DNA from: an uncultured bacterium
Lineage (GTDB): Bacteria; Bacillota; Clostridia; Oscillospirales; Oscillospiraceae
NCBI GenBank assembly: GCA_948469375.1
Contig: CAOKLO010000007.1
Coordinates: 1 to 64,000 of the forward strand
Length of the DNA stretch: 64,000 bases
Reading direction: 5' to 3'
Both the position numbers and the translations under genes were made by a program. Numbering within the stretch: the stretch's first letter is position 1; the number at the start of each line of letters is the position of its first letter. Shown here piece after piece: positions 24,242 to 31,680 of the stretch. Below the pieces are notes generated by a model, which was not told the origin of the DNA, ran no database searches, and worked only from the letters and a program-made list of their open reading frames with translations.

Positions 24242-24400
24242 ATGACCAATCACGATCCACAGGCAAACGGTCTGCCGCCGGGGCGCAGCGTAATAGGCCC
24301 GCCTCACTTCAAGGACCAGACACCGGCGGCAGCACAAAGAGAGGCGCCGGCGTCGAAAGCTGCGCGCGCCGGAAAGTCATTCACCCTACCCATCGTGTAG
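24242..24400 (+). CDS. Orphan small protein, 52 residues
   Basis: ATG at 24242 follows a textbook AAAAAGGAGG eight bases upstream, and a sigma-A-like promoter lies 50 bases before it. The product is polar, Pro/Ala-rich and basic (MTNHDPQANGLPPGRSVIGP at the start, KSFTLPIV at the end), with no Cys, no membrane segment and no signal peptide. I do not recognise it. It lies between the hydrolase and the tRNA genes, with two hairpins after the stop. The strong translation signal is the main argument that it is real. Confidence 0.6.
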   Translation: MTNHDPQANGLPPGRSVIGPPHFKDQTPAAAQREAPASKAARAGKSFTLPIV

Positions 24401-24446
24401 GCCTCCCCTGTCAATGGGGATTCCTACGGGGCTCCGCCCCTTAGGT

Positions 24447-24490
24447 GCGCTCTCTGGTTCCTTTCTCTTGTATGAGAGAAAGGAAAGGCT
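24447..24490 (+). terminator. Hairpin downstream of the 52-residue gene
   Basis: TTCCTTTCTCT-tgtatg-AGAGAAAGGAA at about 24460-24487, with GGGGC-tccg-CCCC just upstream. No T-run follows, so termination would be weak. Confidence 0.4.
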
Positions 24491-24518
24491 CCAGCAGGGC
24501 TCCGCTCTGCCGGAAAGC

Positions 24519-24550
24519 AAAAAAGCGCCCGCAAACCTAGGTTCGCGGGC
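24519..24550 (-). terminator. Terminator of the tRNA-Thr/tRNA-Tyr unit
   Basis: On the reverse strand GCCCGCG-aacctaggttt-GCGGGCGC followed by TTTTTT. Confidence 0.85.
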
Positions 24551-24553
24551 ACA

Positions 24554-24638
24554 TGGTGGAGGAGGATGGATTCGAACCATCGAAGGCAAAGCCAGCAGAT
24601 TTACAGTCTGTCCCCTTTGGCCACTTGGGTACTCCTCC
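24554..24638 (-). tRNA. tRNA-Tyr (GTA)
   Basis: Reverse strand begins GGAGGAGTACCCAAGTGG and ends in the paired acceptor CTCCTCC, discriminator A and encoded CCA (24556-24554). The anticodon loop CTGTAAA gives anticodon GTA. The T-arm is GGTTCGAATCC. A long variable arm makes it 82 nt without CCA, as expected for bacterial tRNA-Tyr. Confidence 0.97.
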
Positions 24639-24661
24639 GTATTCAGTTAAGCAGAAGAAGG

Positions 24662-24737
24662 TGGAGCTGGTGGACGGATTCGAACCCCCGACCTGCTGAT
24701 TACAAATCAGCTGCTCTACCAGCTGAGCTACACCAGC
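24662..24737 (-). tRNA. tRNA-Thr (TGT)
   Basis: Reverse strand GCTGGTGTAGCTCAGCTGG...; the anticodon arm CTGATTTGTAATCAG gives TGT, the T-arm is GGGGGTTCGAATCC, and the acceptor GCTGGTG/CACCAGC is followed by T and encoded CCA. It lies upstream of tRNA-Tyr in the same transcript. Confidence 0.97.
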
Positions 24738-24764
24738 GCAGCTTCTGCGTTCACAACGATGGTT

Positions 24765-24793
24765 ATTATAACAGCAGGAGGTGGGTTTGTCAA
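24765..24793 (-). promoter_or_regulatory. Sigma-A promoter of the tRNA pair
   Basis: On the reverse strand TTGACA (24793-24788) and TATAAT (24770-24765), 17-base spacer: a full consensus promoter, as usual for stable RNA. Confidence 0.93.
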
Positions 24794-24830
24794 CAGTTTT
24801 TTGAAAAAGAAATAAAAAAGAGAGGATTGA

Positions 24831-25037
24831 GTGAGAGCGAAAGGGAGAAATTTCCAGGCGAGCCGGGAGGAGCGGTGCAGCCTGTGCCGGGGGGAGCTCT
24901 ACCCTGGCGACCCCTATTTTCAGCTGGAGGGCCGGGCGGTGTGCGAGGACTGCCTGGGGCGGTACGCCCGGCGGTACTTCGCCGCCCAGCTGCGCCGGGT
25001 GCGCGGCGGCGGAATCAGGGGAGTTGACACTGTTTGA
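24831..25037 (+). CDS. Small zinc-finger-like protein
   Basis: 68 residues from GTG 24831. The sequence CSLCRGELYPGDPYFQLEGRAVCEDC holds two CxxC pairs spaced as in treble-clef or zinc-ribbon folds, followed by a basic helix RYARRYFAAQLRRV. GAGAGG is a weak ribosome site upstream. It opens a three-gene group with the helical protein and the sigma-region-4 protein, each on the same strand with short gaps. I know no function; binding of nucleic acid or protein through the zinc site is inference. Confidence 0.65.
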   Translation: MRAKGRNFQASREERCSLCRGELYPGDPYFQLEGRAVCEDCLGRYARRYFAAQLRRVRGGGIRGVDTV

Positions 25038-25062
25038 CACAAAGGAGTACAAAAAAGGAGCT

Positions 25063-25320
25063 ATGACGCTATACGAGCTATCACTGGAATATGAACAGAC
25101 GGCGGCGGCGTTGCGCCGCCGCATTGTAGAGCTGGAGCACGCCGGCCGGGAGGCGGGCAGCGAGGAGGGCAGGCATCAGCTGGAGGGGCGTATCCGCCCC
25201 CTGCGCTCCATGTACCGGGACGTGCGGGCGGTGGCCCGCCACCTGGAGCATTACTACGAAAAGCATACCCCCAGGCAAAAGGCCGGGGGAGGAAAGCCGG
25301 CAAATGTGAGGAGGCGCTGA
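25063..25320 (+). CDS. Small helical protein of unknown function
   Basis: 85 residues from ATG 25063 (AAAAAAGGAG 6 bases upstream, which decides the start). It is almost entirely helical: MTLYELSLEYEQTAAALRRR and a second heptad-like stretch RPLRSMYRDVRAVARHLEHYY form an antiparallel hairpin, then a basic tail. Two TTGACAC words sit upstream at 25024 and 25035. The following gene starts 3 bases after its stop, so the two are coupled. It looks like the small partner proteins that precede phage or element sigma-like factors. Confidence 0.7.
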   Translation: MTLYELSLEYEQTAAALRRRIVELEHAGREAGSEEGRHQLEGRIRPLRSMYRDVRAVARHLEHYYEKHTPRQKAGGGKPANVRRR

Positions 25321-25323
25321 GCG

Positions 25324-25641
25324 ATGCGGGCAGTTTCTTATGACAATACCTTCGGCATGGTGGATTTGGCGGTATATACCGAGCTGATGGCCCAGGACAA
25401 CAAGGAGCAGATCAACCGCCTGAAGCGCAACCTGACCCATGCCCTGCGTCAGGACATCACACAGCGGCAGCGGGAATACATGATCCTTTACTATGGACAG
25501 AACATGAGCATGGAGGCCATTGCCAAACAGTGCGGGGTGAACAAGTCCACCGTGTCCCGGACGCTGAAGCGGGGGCGGCAGCGGCTGTACCGCTGTTTGC
25601 GTTATGGTGCGGCGAACCTGTTGGAGCAGGCCGAAAGTTAA
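25324..25641 (+). CDS. Sigma factor-like protein with region 4 only
   Basis: 105 residues. The C-terminal half is a region-4 helix-turn-helix: LRQDITQRQREYMILYYGQN, then MSMEAIAKQCGVNKSTVSRT and LKRGRQRLYRCL. No region 2 is present, so it cannot melt promoters alone. Such proteins occur in clostridial prophages and integrative elements as activators of late genes. GAGGAGG precedes the ATG. Its neighbours are a tRNA pair upstream and a HAD gene with its own promoter downstream. Confidence 0.82.
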   Translation: MRAVSYDNTFGMVDLAVYTELMAQDNKEQINRLKRNLTHALRQDITQRQREYMILYYGQNMSMEAIAKQCGVNKSTVSRTLKRGRQRLYRCLRYGAANLLEQAES

Positions 25642-25653
25642 GCGTTTTAACAG

Positions 25654-25682
25654 TTGTAAACTGTTCCGGTATATGGTATGAT
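25654..25682 (+). promoter_or_regulatory. Sigma-A promoter of the HAD phosphatase gene
   Basis: TTGTAA at 25654-25659 and TATGAT at 25677-25682, 17-base spacer. TTGTAA lies in a small dyad AACAGTT-gta-AACTGTT. Confidence 0.75.
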
Positions 25683-25741
25683 GTGACCGGTTGATGCGCC
25701 CTCCAGGGCGCAGGATAAATTTCATAAGCTGAGGTCACATC
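25680..25741. promoter_or_regulatory. Inverted repeats between the HAD promoter and start codon
   Basis: GATGTGACC (25680-25688) and GGTCACATC (25733-25741) are perfect inverted repeats. Between them is the hairpin TGCGCCCT-cc-AGGGCGCA (25695-25712). The right arm contains the GAGGT ribosome site and abuts the ATG. Confidence 0.55.
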
Positions 25742-26416
25742 ATGAAATATCAAGGGGTATTTTTCGACTTCGATTACACCTTAGGGGACTCCACCCCCGC
25801 CATTGCCGAGGGCTACCGTCTGGGCTTCGCCGCCCTGGGGCTGGACCCGCCCACGGTGGACCAGGTGCGCCACACCATCGGGCTGACCCTGGAGGACGGC
25901 TACGCCCTCATCACCGGGGACCACAACCCGGACCGGCAGGAGGCCTTCTGCCGCACCTTCCAGCACGCGGTGGGCGTGAAGGCGCAGGGAGAGCGGCGCA
26001 GGCTGATGATTGAGGGCACCACCCTGTTTCCCGGCGCGGTGGAGCTTTTGCAGGCGCTGCGGGACACAGGAGTGCGCACTGCCATCGTGTCTACCAAGCC
26101 GGGGGACACCATCCGGAGCATTTTTGAGCACCAGGGGCGGCTGGACCTGCTGGACCTGGTGATCGGCGGGGATGAGGTCCACCACTCCAAGCCCAATCCG
26201 GAGGGGCTTGACATGGCCCTGGAGCGGCTGGAACTGCGCTCGGAGCATGTGCTGTTCTGCGGGGACACCGTCATTGACGCGGCCACCGCTCAGGCGGGGC
26301 GGTGCGAGTTCTGCGCCGTGCTCAACGGCACCACCAAGGCCCCGGCCTTTGAGCGGTTCCCATATGTACATATCGCCCAGGATCTGGACGAGCTGAAAAA
26401 CTGGCTGAAGGTGTGA
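25742..26416 (+). CDS. HAD-family phosphatase, phosphoglycolate-phosphatase-like
   Basis: 224 residues, cytosolic. Motif I is FFDFDYTLGDS (nucleophile Asp9, acid Asp11), motif II VSTK (Ser/Thr near 112), motif III Lys in HSKPNPEGLDMAL, and motif IV FCGDTVIDAATA. The C1-type helical cap follows motif I. It hydrolyses small phosphomonoesters; Gph and PpaX are the closest types, and the substrate is not decidable. Monocistronic, with a strong terminator. Confidence 0.9.
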   Translation: MKYQGVFFDFDYTLGDSTPAIAEGYRLGFAALGLDPPTVDQVRHTIGLTLEDGYALITGDHNPDRQEAFCRTFQHAVGVKAQGERRRLMIEGTTLFPGAVELLQALRDTGVRTAIVSTKPGDTIRSIFEHQGRLDLLDLVIGGDEVHHSKPNPEGLDMALERLELRSEHVLFCGDTVIDAATAQAGRCEFCAVLNGTTKAPAFERFPYVHIAQDLDELKNWLKV

Positions 26417-26421
26417 GAGAA

Positions 26422-26457
26422 CGCCCCCCGGCAAGGAAGCCGGGGGGCGGTTTTTTT
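26422..26457 (+). terminator. Intrinsic terminator after the HAD gene
   Basis: CGCCCCCCGGC-aaggaa-GCCGGGGGGCG, then GTTTTTTT. It also separates the convergent lipoprotein gene, whose stop lies in the T-run. Confidence 0.92.
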
Positions 26458-27133
26458 ACTCTGCGGGAGAGGGCTCCGAGGTAGGAGCGTCTTGGTCCAG
26501 CTGGGCCACTGTCTTTTCGCTGAACATCACCGTGACGGCGTAGACGTGCTCATAGCCGTGCTTGGCCAGCTCCCGGGGCATACCGAAGTAGTCCACCTCA
26601 TAGGTGGTAAATTCGCTTTTCGCGGTGGCCACCTGGAGCATCAGGGGGATCTCCCGGTCCAGCTCGATGGACGCAGAGCCGGACAGCTTGGAGGTGGCAA
26701 AGGCCATGCCGGACACATCCTCCTCCAGCGTGGGGACGTAGGTGCTGGAGCCGCCGCTGGAGGCGCTCTGTACCGACGTGGTCACCCCATCCGTCACCTT
26801 GCCGACGGTAAGGGCGATGCGGCCCTCCGGGTCGGTGAATGCCTTGTGTTCTTGGGCGATTGGCTTCCAGTCTCCATCTACCAGCTCATAAACGGTTGTC
26901 CCCATACTCTGTACGCCGCTGTTCTCCTTCAATTGAAAGTCAAATATGCGGTAATTTCCCATTTCCACCCCTAACAGCTCCAGCAGGGCGTTTTCCTCCT
27001 CGCTGAGCAGGGCGGGCTGGATGGTCATATCCCCCTCCGTTTCTTGATCCTTGTCTTTGCCCCCGTCGCAGGCGGTGAGGGTGAACATCATCAGCAACCC
27101 CAGCAGCAGGGAAATATATCGTTTTGTCCCCAT
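26456..27133 (-). CDS. Predicted lipoprotein of unknown function
   Basis: 225 residues from the ATG at 27133 (GGAGGTG nine bases before it; in-frame codons further up lack a site). The N-terminus MGTKRYISLLLGLLMM leads to the lipobox LTAC, then an acidic linker DGGKDKDQETEGD. The folded part has two halves with beta-strand character; residues about 125-145 (TTSVQSASSGGSSTYVP) form a Ser/Thr linker. No family recognised. Exported and anchored at the membrane surface, possibly an envelope-stress or regulatory lipoprotein. Confidence 0.75.
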   Translation of the reverse strand: MGTKRYISLLLGLLMMFTLTACDGGKDKDQETEGDMTIQPALLSEEENALLELLGVEMGNYRIFDFQLKENSGVQSMGTTVYELVDGDWKPIAQEHKAFTDPEGRIALTVGKVTDGVTTSVQSASSGGSSTYVPTLEEDVSGMAFATSKLSGSASIELDREIPLMLQVATAKSEFTTYEVDYFGMPRELAKHGYEHVYAVTVMFSEKTVAQLDQDAPTSEPSPAE

Positions 27134-27259
27134 GGAACGCACCTCCAAAAATGATGTCGAAATTTGGGATATCTCATCATAGCACAAAACCGGCGGCGTG
27201 TCTACCAGAGGATTGTTAAGAAAAAGGGACGAAGGCGAAAGCCTTCGTCCCTCTGCGCT

Positions 27260-29476
27260 TTATTCGGCGTAATAGTTGATAAGGCACCCGGCCAGGATAA
27301 TATCCCGTTCCTCACGGGTCAGCCCGGGAAGGGACAGGGTGACGGTGGCCTCGCCACCGCTGCGCAGGACGGTGGCCTGAACAGTCTCCCCGTCTCCCTC
27401 CAGCAGGGCGCGGACGCCGGGGAGGTACACCCGGTCGCCGGGCTGGAGGTTCAGCTCCTTCAAACCCTCCGCCGTAAAGGGCAGCATACCCCAGTTCACC
27501 ACGTTGGAGCGGTAGCGCTTGGTGGCATATTCGCCCGCGATGTTGGCGCAGCCGCCCAGCACCCGCTGACAGGAGGCGGCCTGTTCCCGGGCGGAGCCGT
27601 CGCCGGGCTTGAGGGCCATCACCAGGGAGCCAAGGCCGGTTTTGGCGGGGTCGAATCCGCCCAGCGCCTCCCGCACCTCGGGGGCGTTGGGGTTCTCCCG
27701 GCGCAGCTTCTCCACAGCCTGGATGGCCTTGGCACGGGGGACGTACTGGGGGTCCTTCCGGCTCAAGGCGAACTCGGACAGCCGCAGGGGGTTGGAGCGG
27801 TAGGAGGAGGTCTCCCCGGAGGGGATCAGCTCGTCGGTGGTGGTTACCGGGTCGTAAATGGCCGCGGCCACAGTCAAGAGCAGGTTCTCGGGCAGGGCGA
27901 TCTGCTCCGGCCAGTCGGCGATGTTGGGGCCAAAGACCAGCGCTGCCTCGGGCTGGGGTTTGCCCACGCCGAAGTAGACGCGGGATTTGTAGGCGGAATC
28001 GTCGTAGTTCCACTGCTCGTCGGCGCGGTCGGCGGGGACGTCGGGCAGCTCGTCCGCCCCGGTGAGCACGCCCCCCATCCGGGCGGTGGCGGCGATGGAG
28101 CGGGCGTCCATGAGGGCCACGTAGGAGATCTGGCCGTCGCCGGGCTTGGAGCCCTCCCGATTGGGGAAGTTGCGGGTGGAGTGGCGGATGGAGAAGGCTC
28201 CGTTGGCGGGTACGTCCCCGGCCCCGAAGCAGGGCCCGCAGAAGCAGGAGCGGATGGAGGCTCCCGCCGCCATGAGCTGGGCAATATAGCCGTTGCGGGT
28301 CAGCTCCAGGTTGATGGGCATGGACCCGGGGTAGCAGGACAGCCAGAAGGCGTCCGCGCCGATGGCCGCGCCCTTCAAAATTTCAGCGGTCCGTTTCAGG
28401 TTTTGATAGGTGCCGCCGGAGCAGCCGGCGATGACGCCCTGATCCGCGTGGAATTGGCCCTTGACAATCTTCTTGACCAGGGAGGGGGCGTTCTTGATCC
28501 CCAGCTGCTCCGCCGCGTCCACGTCCACCTGGTGGAGCAGGTCGGCCATGTTGGCCTTGAAATCCCGGATGGTGTAGGCGTTGGAGGGGTGGAAGGGCAG
28601 GGCGATCATGGGTTCCACCTTGTCCAGCTCCACGGTGACCAGGCCGTCGTACCACGCGCCCTCCGCCGGGGCCATCTCGCGGTAGCTGTCCCCCCGGCCC
28701 AGCAGGGTGAGGGCGGCCTTGGTCTGCTCGTCGGTCTGCCACACGGAGGACAGGCAGGTGGTCTCGGTGGTCATCACGTCGATGCCCGCCCGGTAGTCCA
28801 TGGACAGGTTGGCCACCCCGGGGCCGAAGAACTCCATGACGGCGTTCTTCACCGCGCCGTTCTTGAAGGTGGCGCCGACAAGGGCCAAAGCCACATCCTG
28901 GGGCCCCACGCCGGGCCGGGGCGCGCCGGTGAGGTAGATGGCAATCACTTTGGGATAGGCGATGTCGTAGGTCTTGCGCAGCAGCTGGCGGGCCAGCTCC
29001 GGGCCGCCCTCGCCAATGGCCATGCAGCCGTAGGCGCCGTACCGGGTGTGGGAGTCGGAGCCCAGCAGCATTTTGCCGGGGGCGGCGTAGCGCTCCCGCA
29101 TATAGGAATGGATAACGGCCTGGTGGGCGGGGACAAACTCTCCGCCGTACTTTTTGGCGGCGGACAGGCCGAACACATGGTCGTCCTCGTTGATGGTGCC
29201 GCCCACGGCGCACAGGGAGTTGTGGCAGTTGGTGAGCACATAGGGCAGAGGGAACTCCTTCATGCCCGAGGCGCGGGCGGTCTGGATGATGCCCACGTAG
29301 GTGATATCGTGGGACGCCATGGCGTCGAAACGGATGGACAGGCGGTCCGGGTCCTTTGAGACGTTGTGGGCTGTGAGGATAGCGTGGGCCATGGTGCCCT
29401 CCCAGCCTTCTCTGGCCTCGGCGGGGATGAAGCGGCCGTCCTGCCAGCGGACCGGGGAATGGTTGATCGTAATCAT
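27260..29476 (-). CDS. Aconitase-family hydratase
   Basis: 738 residues from the ATG at 29476 (AAGGAG upstream; a longer in-frame extension has no site). 4Fe-4S ligands are Cys in GCSGGTYQN and in CFCGPCFGAGD. Substrate loops include GSDSHTRYGAYGCMAIGEGG and, in the swivel domain, ATKRYRSNVVNWGMLPF. It should interconvert citrate and isocitrate. This is the divergent aconitase branch of anaerobic Firmicutes often labelled only hydratase. Citrate synthase lies upstream on the same strand beyond a tRNA, giving an oxaloacetate-to-isocitrate pair, probably for glutamate synthesis. Confidence 0.9.
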   Translation of the reverse strand: MITINHSPVRWQDGRFIPAEAREGWEGTMAHAILTAHNVSKDPDRLSIRFDAMASHDITYVGIIQTARASGMKEFPLPYVLTNCHNSLCAVGGTINEDDHVFGLSAAKKYGGEFVPAHQAVIHSYMRERYAAPGKMLLGSDSHTRYGAYGCMAIGEGGPELARQLLRKTYDIAYPKVIAIYLTGAPRPGVGPQDVALALVGATFKNGAVKNAVMEFFGPGVANLSMDYRAGIDVMTTETTCLSSVWQTDEQTKAALTLLGRGDSYREMAPAEGAWYDGLVTVELDKVEPMIALPFHPSNAYTIRDFKANMADLLHQVDVDAAEQLGIKNAPSLVKKIVKGQFHADQGVIAGCSGGTYQNLKRTAEILKGAAIGADAFWLSCYPGSMPINLELTRNGYIAQLMAAGASIRSCFCGPCFGAGDVPANGAFSIRHSTRNFPNREGSKPGDGQISYVALMDARSIAATARMGGVLTGADELPDVPADRADEQWNYDDSAYKSRVYFGVGKPQPEAALVFGPNIADWPEQIALPENLLLTVAAAIYDPVTTTDELIPSGETSSYRSNPLRLSEFALSRKDPQYVPRAKAIQAVEKLRRENPNAPEVREALGGFDPAKTGLGSLVMALKPGDGSAREQAASCQRVLGGCANIAGEYATKRYRSNVVNWGMLPFTAEGLKELNLQPGDRVYLPGVRALLEGDGETVQATVLRSGGEATVTLSLPGLTREERDIILAGCLINYYAE

Positions 29477-29506
29477 GTGTATCTCCTTCCATGGGCAATT
29501 TACTTT

Positions 29507-29535
29507 AGCATAGCAAATTGCGGGGAAAAAAGCAA
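29507..29535 (-). promoter_or_regulatory. Promoter of the aconitase-family gene
   Basis: On the reverse strand TTGCTT (29535-29530) and TATGCT (29512-29507) with 17-base spacer. Confidence 0.75.
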
Positions 29536-29608
29536 GGCGGACAGGCGATTTTGTGGACGGCAGAATGCACAAGAAAATGGAAGCCGAAAAATTTTCTCAA
29601 ATTCTCCC

Positions 29609-29637
29609 TTTACAACGGCGGAAAATCCTGCTATACT
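29609..29637 (+). promoter_or_regulatory. Promoter of tRNA-Arg
   Basis: TTTACA at 29609-29614 and TATACT at 29632-29637 with 17-base spacer and TGC before the -10. Transcription would start about 13 bases before the tRNA. Confidence 0.85.
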
Positions 29638-29656
29638 ATACAAGCACTGAAGAAAT

Positions 29657-29732
29657 GCGCCCGTAGTTCAATGGATAGAGCGTCAGATTCCGGTTCTGAA
29701 TGTTGGGGGTTCGAGTCCCTCCGGGCGTACCA
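29657..29732 (+). tRNA. tRNA-Arg (CCG)
   Basis: GCGCCCGTAGTTCAATGG opens the acceptor and D arms. The anticodon arm TCAGA-TTCCGGT-TCTGA gives CCG. The T-arm is GGGGGTTCGAGTCCC; the acceptor closes as CGGGCGT with a G-U first pair, then A and encoded CCA (29730-29732). Confidence 0.96.
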
Positions 29733-29734
29733 CA

Positions 29735-29767
29735 AAGCCGCTGATTTTTTAGAAATCGGCGGCTTTT
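29735..29767 (+). terminator. Terminator of tRNA-Arg
   Basis: AAAGCCGCTGATTT pairs with AAATCGGCGGCTTTT around a short loop, three bases after CCA. Confidence 0.85.
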
Positions 29768-29769
29768 CT

Positions 29770-30103
29770 GTATCTCTGGCGCAGACGTCAAAGGGATTTG
29801 GGCCAAAAAGCGGGGGAGGCGCCAAGCTGTGTGCCGCGACTGCTCACATGGCGGCTCAGCCCCAGGCCGCCGCAGCGCCGCGTCCTTCCAGGCAAGGCCC
29901 GTTTGCCGCAGAAGCGGAAAAAGAAAAGGCAGCAAATCAGGCTAATCAATGAAAAATGGGCGGGGAATGGATGAACTTCCACTCACCGCCCATTTTTTAC
30001 CCAATTCTGCCCGGCCGATGCCGTAATTGTGATTTTCTTGGTTTACTGCTTTAGGGCGCCCGTCTAATCAGGCGGAACGGATTTTTATGCCGCTTTGGAA
30101 CGC
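29770..30103. other. Gene-free stretch with a second terminator
   Basis: No convincing gene. A bidirectional hairpin AAAATGGGCGG...CCGCCCATTTTTT spans 29953-29998. An Ala-rich ATG frame at 29848 (34 codons) has no ribosome site. The 100 bases next to the citrate synthase stop show no motif. Confidence 0.6.
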
Positions 30104-31519
30104 TTATCCCCGTTCCTCCAGCGGCACAAAGGAGCGCTTTGGCCCCACCGCCTTGTAAGCCGGACGGATGATGCGGCCATAGGGGTTGTAGATTTCCTCC
30201 ACCCGATGGGCGCACCAGCCCACAATGCGGGCGATGGCGAACAGCGGCGTGTACAGCTCGGGGGGAATGTCCATCATCTTGTACACCAAACCGGAGTACA
30301 TGTCCACGTTGGCGCACATGGTCTTCTCCTGGCCGGTGATGGAGTGGAACAGGTCCGGCGTGAGCCGTTCCACCGTCTCAAACAGCTCGAATTCCTCCAG
30401 CATTCCCTTTTTCGCCGCCATATCCTTGGCGAATTTCTTCAAAATCACCGCCCGCGGGTCGGACATGGTGTAGACCGCGTGGCCCATGCCGTAGATCAGG
30501 CCGGAGCCGTCCCCGGCCTCCTTCTTCAAAATCTTGGTCAGGTAGGCGGAAACCTCCTCGTCGTCCTTCCAGTCCTTCACATTGGCCTCAATGTCCTGGA
30601 ACATGTTCATGACCCGCATGTTGGCGCCGCCGTGCTTGGGGCCCTTCAGGGAGCCCACCGCCGCGGCAATGGCGGAATAGATGTCCGTCCCGGAGGAGGA
30701 CAGCACCCGGCAGGCAAAGGCGGAGTTGTTGCCGCCGCCGTGCTCCATGTGGAGCACCAGGCACAGGTCCAGCAGCCGGGCCTCCTCCTTGGTGAACCGG
30801 TTGTCGTGGCGCACGGAGTACAGGAAATTCTCCGCCACGGACAACTCCGGCTGAGGCCGGTGTAAGTACAGCGACTCCCGGTCCACATAGTGCTTTTTGG
30901 CGGCGTAGGCGTGGGCCACGATTACCGGGAACCGGGCCACCAGCCGCAGGGCCTGGAGCATCTCAATGGGCAGGGTGTTGTTGTCCGGGTCCGGGTCGTA
31001 GGAGTACAGCGCCAGCACCGACCGGGCCAGCTTGTTCATGATGTCGTGGCTGGGAGCGGTGAGAATCATATCCTCCGTGAAGTTGTGGGGCAGCTCCCGG
31101 TAAAAGGCCAGGATGTCCCGGAACTGCGTCAGTTCCTCCGGCGTAGGCAGACCGCCGAACATCAACAGATATGCGGTCTCTTCATAGCCGAACCGGTCCC
31201 CGCTGATAAAGCCCTGAATCAAATCCTCCACGTTAATGCCGCGGTAAAGCAGGCGGCCGGGGGCGGGGACCTTTTCGCCGTCCTCCATGATATAGCCCTT
31301 CACGTTGCCGATGAGGGTGACTCCGGCCATAACGCCGGTGCCGTCATGGTTGCGCAGGCCCCGCTTCACATCGTATTTGTCATAATAACGGGGGGAGATC
31401 TGGGTATATCTCTCAAATTCCCCGCATATCCCTTGAATGAAATCCACTGAGGAGTTGTACTGCTCCATTGCCTTCTTCCGCGCTTCAATCAGGGTCTGGT
31501 AAATGTCCATACTCAACAT
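30104..31519 (-). CDS. Citrate synthase
   Basis: 471 residues. It condenses oxaloacetate and acetyl-CoA to citrate. The catalytic histidines are His260 in LHMEHGGGNNS and His347 in YGMGHAVYTMSDPRA. The long N-terminal half is typical of the clostridial branch. AAAGGAGG lies seven bases before the ATG at 31519. It forms a two-step route with the aconitase-family gene downstream on the same strand; tRNA-Arg on the other strand lies between them, so they are separate transcripts. Confidence 0.94.
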   Translation of the reverse strand: MLSMDIYQTLIEARKKAMEQYNSSVDFIQGICGEFERYTQISPRYYDKYDVKRGLRNHDGTGVMAGVTLIGNVKGYIMEDGEKVPAPGRLLYRGINVEDLIQGFISGDRFGYEETAYLLMFGGLPTPEELTQFRDILAFYRELPHNFTEDMILTAPSHDIMNKLARSVLALYSYDPDPDNNTLPIEMLQALRLVARFPVIVAHAYAAKKHYVDRESLYLHRPQPELSVAENFLYSVRHDNRFTKEEARLLDLCLVLHMEHGGGNNSAFACRVLSSSGTDIYSAIAAAVGSLKGPKHGGANMRVMNMFQDIEANVKDWKDDEEVSAYLTKILKKEAGDGSGLIYGMGHAVYTMSDPRAVILKKFAKDMAAKKGMLEEFELFETVERLTPDLFHSITGQEKTMCANVDMYSGLVYKMMDIPPELYTPLFAIARIVGWCAHRVEEIYNPYGRIIRPAYKAVGPKRSFVPLEERG

Positions 31520-31567
31520 GATCCGCCTCCTTTTGGGTGTCCGTTTGTGTGTTCCTCTTAAAATATT

Positions 31568-31596
31568 ATTATAACGCAGTTTCCAAATCTCGTCAA
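31568..31596 (-). promoter_or_regulatory. Sigma-A promoter of the citrate synthase gene
   Basis: On the reverse strand TTGACG (31596-31591) and TATAAT (31573-31568), 17-base spacer. Confidence 0.9.
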
Positions 31597-31680
31597 TGCA
31601 AATTTGTGCTGACAGACCCTTGTAAAATCAGGGGTTTCCCCGTATATTCTTCCGAATTTTGAATAATCGAGGTGCTTGAC

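Noticed and set aside
24550..25650. Attachment sites of an integrated element at the tRNA pair
   Set aside because: No direct repeat of a tRNA 3' end was found on the far side of the sigma-like gene, and no integrase is present.
29848..29952. Ala/Glu-rich 34-codon frame after tRNA-Arg
   Set aside because: No ribosome site, low complexity, and it follows a terminator.
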